NCBI GenBank assembly: GCA_028688535.1
Contig: JAQTXY010000123.1
Span: 1-6,397 of the forward strand
Source of the DNA: Methanothrix sp.
Lineage (GTDB): Archaea > Halobacteriota > Methanosarcinia > Methanotrichales > Methanotrichaceae
Direction: 5' to 3'
DNA: 6,397 nt
The position numbers and the translations under genes are program-made. Shown one piece after another: positions 4,978 through 6,397 of the stretch. Position 1 is the first letter of the stretch, and each line of letters begins with the position of its first letter. The notes under the pieces are model-generated. The model did not search any database. It was not told where the DNA came from and worked only from the letters and a program-made list of their open reading frames with translations.

Positions 4978-5301
4978 ATGAACCGAGAGAAGGGATGTCC
5001 GGGAAGAGATATTAAAGAGGCCCAAGATCCTTTGGCAGTCTGTAGCACCAAAAGATGTTCCGAAGGAAAATTAGAAAAAGATCTGCGTGCTGAGACAGTG
5101 AAATGGCAGAAGAAGGCGCAGGATCTATATGAGAATGTATCAGGAGAGAGAGAGTTCCAGGAGAATGTCTCTGCATATATTCGCGACTGCCAGTATTTTT
5201 TGGAAAAGGGTGACCTTATCAGAGCATTTGAGGCGGTAATCTGGGCCTGGGCCTGGATGGAGATTGGTCTCGAGAAAGGGCTGCTACAGCATAGAGAATG
5301 A
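4978..5301 (+). CDS. DUF357 domain protein
   Basis: This 107-residue small helical protein of unknown function belongs to the archaeal DUF357 family. The signature runs from about residue 66 to 103: AYIRDCQYFLEKGD, then LIRAFEAVIWAWAW, then MEIGLEKGLL. The preceding LRAETVKWQKKAQDLYE (36-52) is also typical of the family. The all-helical fold of this family suggests a small binding or adaptor protein; no catalytic motif is seen. The first 30 residues (MNREKGCPGRDIKEA...) look like a weakly conserved extension with two cysteines (C22, C27). The ATG at 4978 has no clear ribosome site. A TTG at 5032 with AGAGG (5016-5020) upstream would give a shorter 89-residue form. The 44-bp gap to hpt suggests co-transcription. 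Confidence 0.82.
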   Translation: MNREKGCPGRDIKEAQDPLAVCSTKRCSEGKLEKDLRAETVKWQKKAQDLYENVSGEREFQENVSAYIRDCQYFLEKGDLIRAFEAVIWAWAWMEIGLEKGLLQHRE

Positions 5302-5365
5302 GGCTCTGGCCTTGCCCATATCGCTGGACAAAGCTTCACCCACCATTAGTAACCTGAAGTTAGTA

Positions 5366-5372
5366 TTATATA
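5366..5372 (+). promoter_or_regulatory. TATA box of the metalloprotease-like gene
   Basis: TTATATA sits inside the symmetric stretch AGTATTATATACT (5362-5374). Its centre is about 26-27 nt upstream of 5396, so transcription should start within about 3 nt of the ATG at 5399. No ribosome site lies before that ATG, which agrees with a leaderless mRNA. Confidence 0.65.
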
Positions 5373-5398
5373 CTTAGACTTGCCTACATGTATATCAA

Positions 5399-5899
5399 AT
5401 GATTACTGACTATCGCGCCCGGCTGGACGAGGCAAAGTCTCTACCAGATATATTCGAACTGGTCAAATCATTGGTCTTGAAGAGCCTGGGCAAGAGCCGG
5501 GGAGGGCTGATGCTGGGCATGGCCAACTTAGGAAACCATCCGCAGGGTTTCTTCGGAGGCTTCTTCACCACAGGCAGCAATGTCATCGTCCTTAATAAGA
5601 TCCCGCTGCAAAGGATCAAAGAGACGCGTCCCGAACTCTATAAGCCCTATGTCTTTCACGTCCTCTTGCACGAATACATTCATTCCCTGGGCTACCTGGA
5701 TGAGGCAGATGTAAGGTCAAAGGTCTTTGCCATCTCTAAAAAGGCTCTGGGTGAAGATCACCTGGCCACTCAGATAGCATCAAGCAGTGGCGAGTTCATC
5801 AAGCATCTGGCCTATCCGGATGTATCCTGGAAGCCGGAAGATGAGGGACTGGAATTGGTGGAGGGCTTTGATAGATCGAGTGTTTCGTATATTGCATAG
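5399..5899 (+). CDS. Putative small zinc metalloprotease (HExxHxxGxxD)
   Basis: The protein has 166 residues and no signal peptide or membrane segment, so it is probably cytosolic. The segment VFHVLLHEYIHSLGYLDE holds H91-E92-x-x-H95-x-x-G98-x-x-D101, the extended zinc motif of metzincins with Asp as possible third ligand. His91 and His95 would bind zinc and Glu92 would be the catalytic base. The N-terminus (1-36) is helical (SLPDIFELVKSLVLKSLGKSRGG), then a strand-rich Gly/Phe segment (QGFFGGFFTTGSNVIVLNK, 49-67) would form the sheet that precedes the active-site helix. The C-terminal third is helical and acidic. I do not recognise a named family; conserved hypothetical proteins of methanogens with this layout exist to my recollection. 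Whether it is a peptidase on a specific partner is unknown. The ATG at 5399 is set by the TATA box at 5366-5372 (leaderless). A hairpin at 5976-5990 may end the transcript. Confidence 0.75.
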   Translation: MITDYRARLDEAKSLPDIFELVKSLVLKSLGKSRGGLMLGMANLGNHPQGFFGGFFTTGSNVIVLNKIPLQRIKETRPELYKPYVFHVLLHEYIHSLGYLDEADVRSKVFAISKKALGEDHLATQIASSSGEFIKHLAYPDVSWKPEDEGLELVEGFDRSSVSYIA

Positions 5900-5969
5900 G
5901 AAATATTTGCAGGCTCCTGATTACCTCTCACTATCTTTCAATTTATTGTAGATTACACTTTCTTAATTT

Positions 5970-6173
5970 TTACGGGAGATTTCTAATCTCTTTCTCCTCT
6001 TGTGCATACCTCTTTCTCGGGTCTAAGTCCTTAATGTGATCGCAGAATGCAAAAACCCTCTTGAAAGTTTTGACCAAACCTGCTTTGTACTGCTTGATGC
6101 TCCGGGCAAGTCCCGCCTCCAACTCTAGCAGGGCGGCCTCATTAGCAGCAACAAGGATAGAGATGCACCGCAA
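5970..6173 (-). CDS. Doubtful small hypothetical protein or remnant
   Basis: A 67-codon minus-strand frame runs from TTG 6173 to TAA at 5970. The predicted product is helical and charged (ANEAALLELEAGLARSIKQYKAGL, then PRKRYAQEEKEIRNLP), with codon choice that looks reasonably protein-like. Against it: no ATG, no clear ribosome site, an in-frame TAG just upstream, and overlap with an opposite-strand frame. It might be the 3' remnant of a decayed gene. No family is recognised. Confidence 0.28.
   Translation of the reverse strand: MRCISILVAANEAALLELEAGLARSIKQYKAGLVKTFKRVFAFCDHIKDLDPRKRYAQEEKEIRNLP
5976..6001 (+). terminator. Small hairpin with T-rich tail after the metalloprotease-like gene
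   Basis: GAGATT (5976-5981) and AATCTC (5985-5990) form a 6-bp stem with a TCT loop, followed by TTTCTCCTCTT. An earlier T-rich run (TTTCTTAATTTTTA, 5959-5972) could itself end transcription in archaea. The hairpin falls 77 nt after the stop at 5899. Confidence 0.45.
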
Positions 6174-6267
6174 TCTGGAACGAGCCTACAAGGCTCCCCT
6201 GGCCGAGTTTGTGTCGCTGGTGGTGAATGTGGTGTACTATCTGCGGCTCCTGGGCGGGACTAGCTAG
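6163..6267 (+). CDS. Doubtful 34-aa hydrophobic small protein
   Basis: ATG 6163 has AAGGA (6153-6157) 5 nt upstream and opens a frame of 34 codons ending at TAG 6265-6267. The product, MHRNLERAYKAPLAEF then VSLVVNVVYYLRLLGGTS, would be a charged helix followed by a hydrophobic one. The frame is more GC-rich than its surroundings and rich in CTG and GTG codons. It may be a small membrane-associated protein or the tail of a decayed gene; the in-frame extension up to 6061 looks less protein-like. The evidence is thin. Confidence 0.25.
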   Translation: MHRNLERAYKAPLAEFVSLVVNVVYYLRLLGGTS

Positions 6268-6397
6268 TAGGGCGAGACTGAAATGAACCAATTTTTTGAT
6301 TTAGCGGCTTCGCGCCATCACGTGAAACCAGACACTTATTGATTCTCACGCGACGGCACGAAGAACCATTAGATTTCACTTGCAATGGCACTCTGCG

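Larger units (their letters stand above)
5900..6397. other. Region without a convincing gene
   Basis: After the metalloprotease-like gene, the remaining 498 bp contain a terminator-like hairpin, two overlapping opposite-strand small frames (5970-6173 minus, 6163-6267 plus), and a 19-codon frame from ATG 6283 to TGA 6340-6342. The mosaic of short frames and the fall in GC outside 6100-6270 suggest decayed sequence or a gene boundary. The end (about 6344-6366, TCTCACGCGACGGCACGAAG) resembles short 'acgcgaaggcacgaag' intergenic repeats seen in many environmental genomes; this is from memory only. Confidence 0.4.

Noticed and set aside
4902..5339. 145-codon minus-strand frame opposite the DUF357 gene
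   Set aside because: The DUF357 signature is on the plus strand; the antisense product is a shadow rich in Ser, Phe and Leu.
4971..6289. CRISPR repeat, because GACTGAAAT recalls repeat ends
   Set aside because: There are only two copies 1.3 kb apart, separated by genes, with no regular spacing.

Overview
The window looks like a chromosomal segment of a methanogenic archaeon, most likely order Methanosarcinales and possibly a Methanothrix (Methanosaeta) relative. The evidence is gene content and signals. There is an archaeal-type DRG GTPase, an archaeal-type hypoxanthine/guanine phosphoribosyltransferase, a DUF357 protein, a CxxC-x17-CxxC small zinc-finger protein and a stand-alone domain like the C-terminus of archaeal STT3/AglB. 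Promoters are TATA-type and at least two genes appear leaderless. The genus is an inference; no rRNA is present to confirm it.

Layout. Positions 1-317 (minus strand) hold the N-terminal part of a DUF1003 membrane protein, cut by the window edge. It diverges from a plus-strand unit: a helix-turn-helix regulator (442-888) overlapped by a gene for a membrane-anchored STT3-like domain (885-1667). A perfect 8+8 bp dyad lies over the predicted transcription start of the regulator, which suggests autoregulation. A 493-bp gap (1668-2160) follows. It holds several inverted repeats, a very AT-rich stretch and the promoter and structured leader of the DRG GTPase (2161-3264). Next come the small zinc-finger gene (3456-3662) with its own TATA box and a strong terminator hairpin, and an unrecognised 109-aa protein (3826-4155). 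Two adjacent hairpins sit at 4203-4259. A probable hpt-DUF357 operon (4355-5301) follows, then a leaderless gene for a small HExxHxxGxxD metalloprotease-like protein (5399-5899). The last 500 bp hold only small, doubtful reading frames on both strands and probably decayed sequence.

How the genes fit together. DRG, the zinc-finger protein and Hpt are housekeeping or translation- and purine-salvage-related, each in a short transcription unit. The regulator/STT3-like pair with its divergent membrane-protein neighbour is the most distinctive part. It may be a self-regulated unit acting at the cell envelope, but nothing in the sequence proves a shared function. I see no mobile element, CRISPR array, tRNA or rRNA. 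I do not see a complete new multi-gene system. The best leads are the palindromic operator, the detached STT3-like domain, the metzincin-like protein and the structured intergenic elements.
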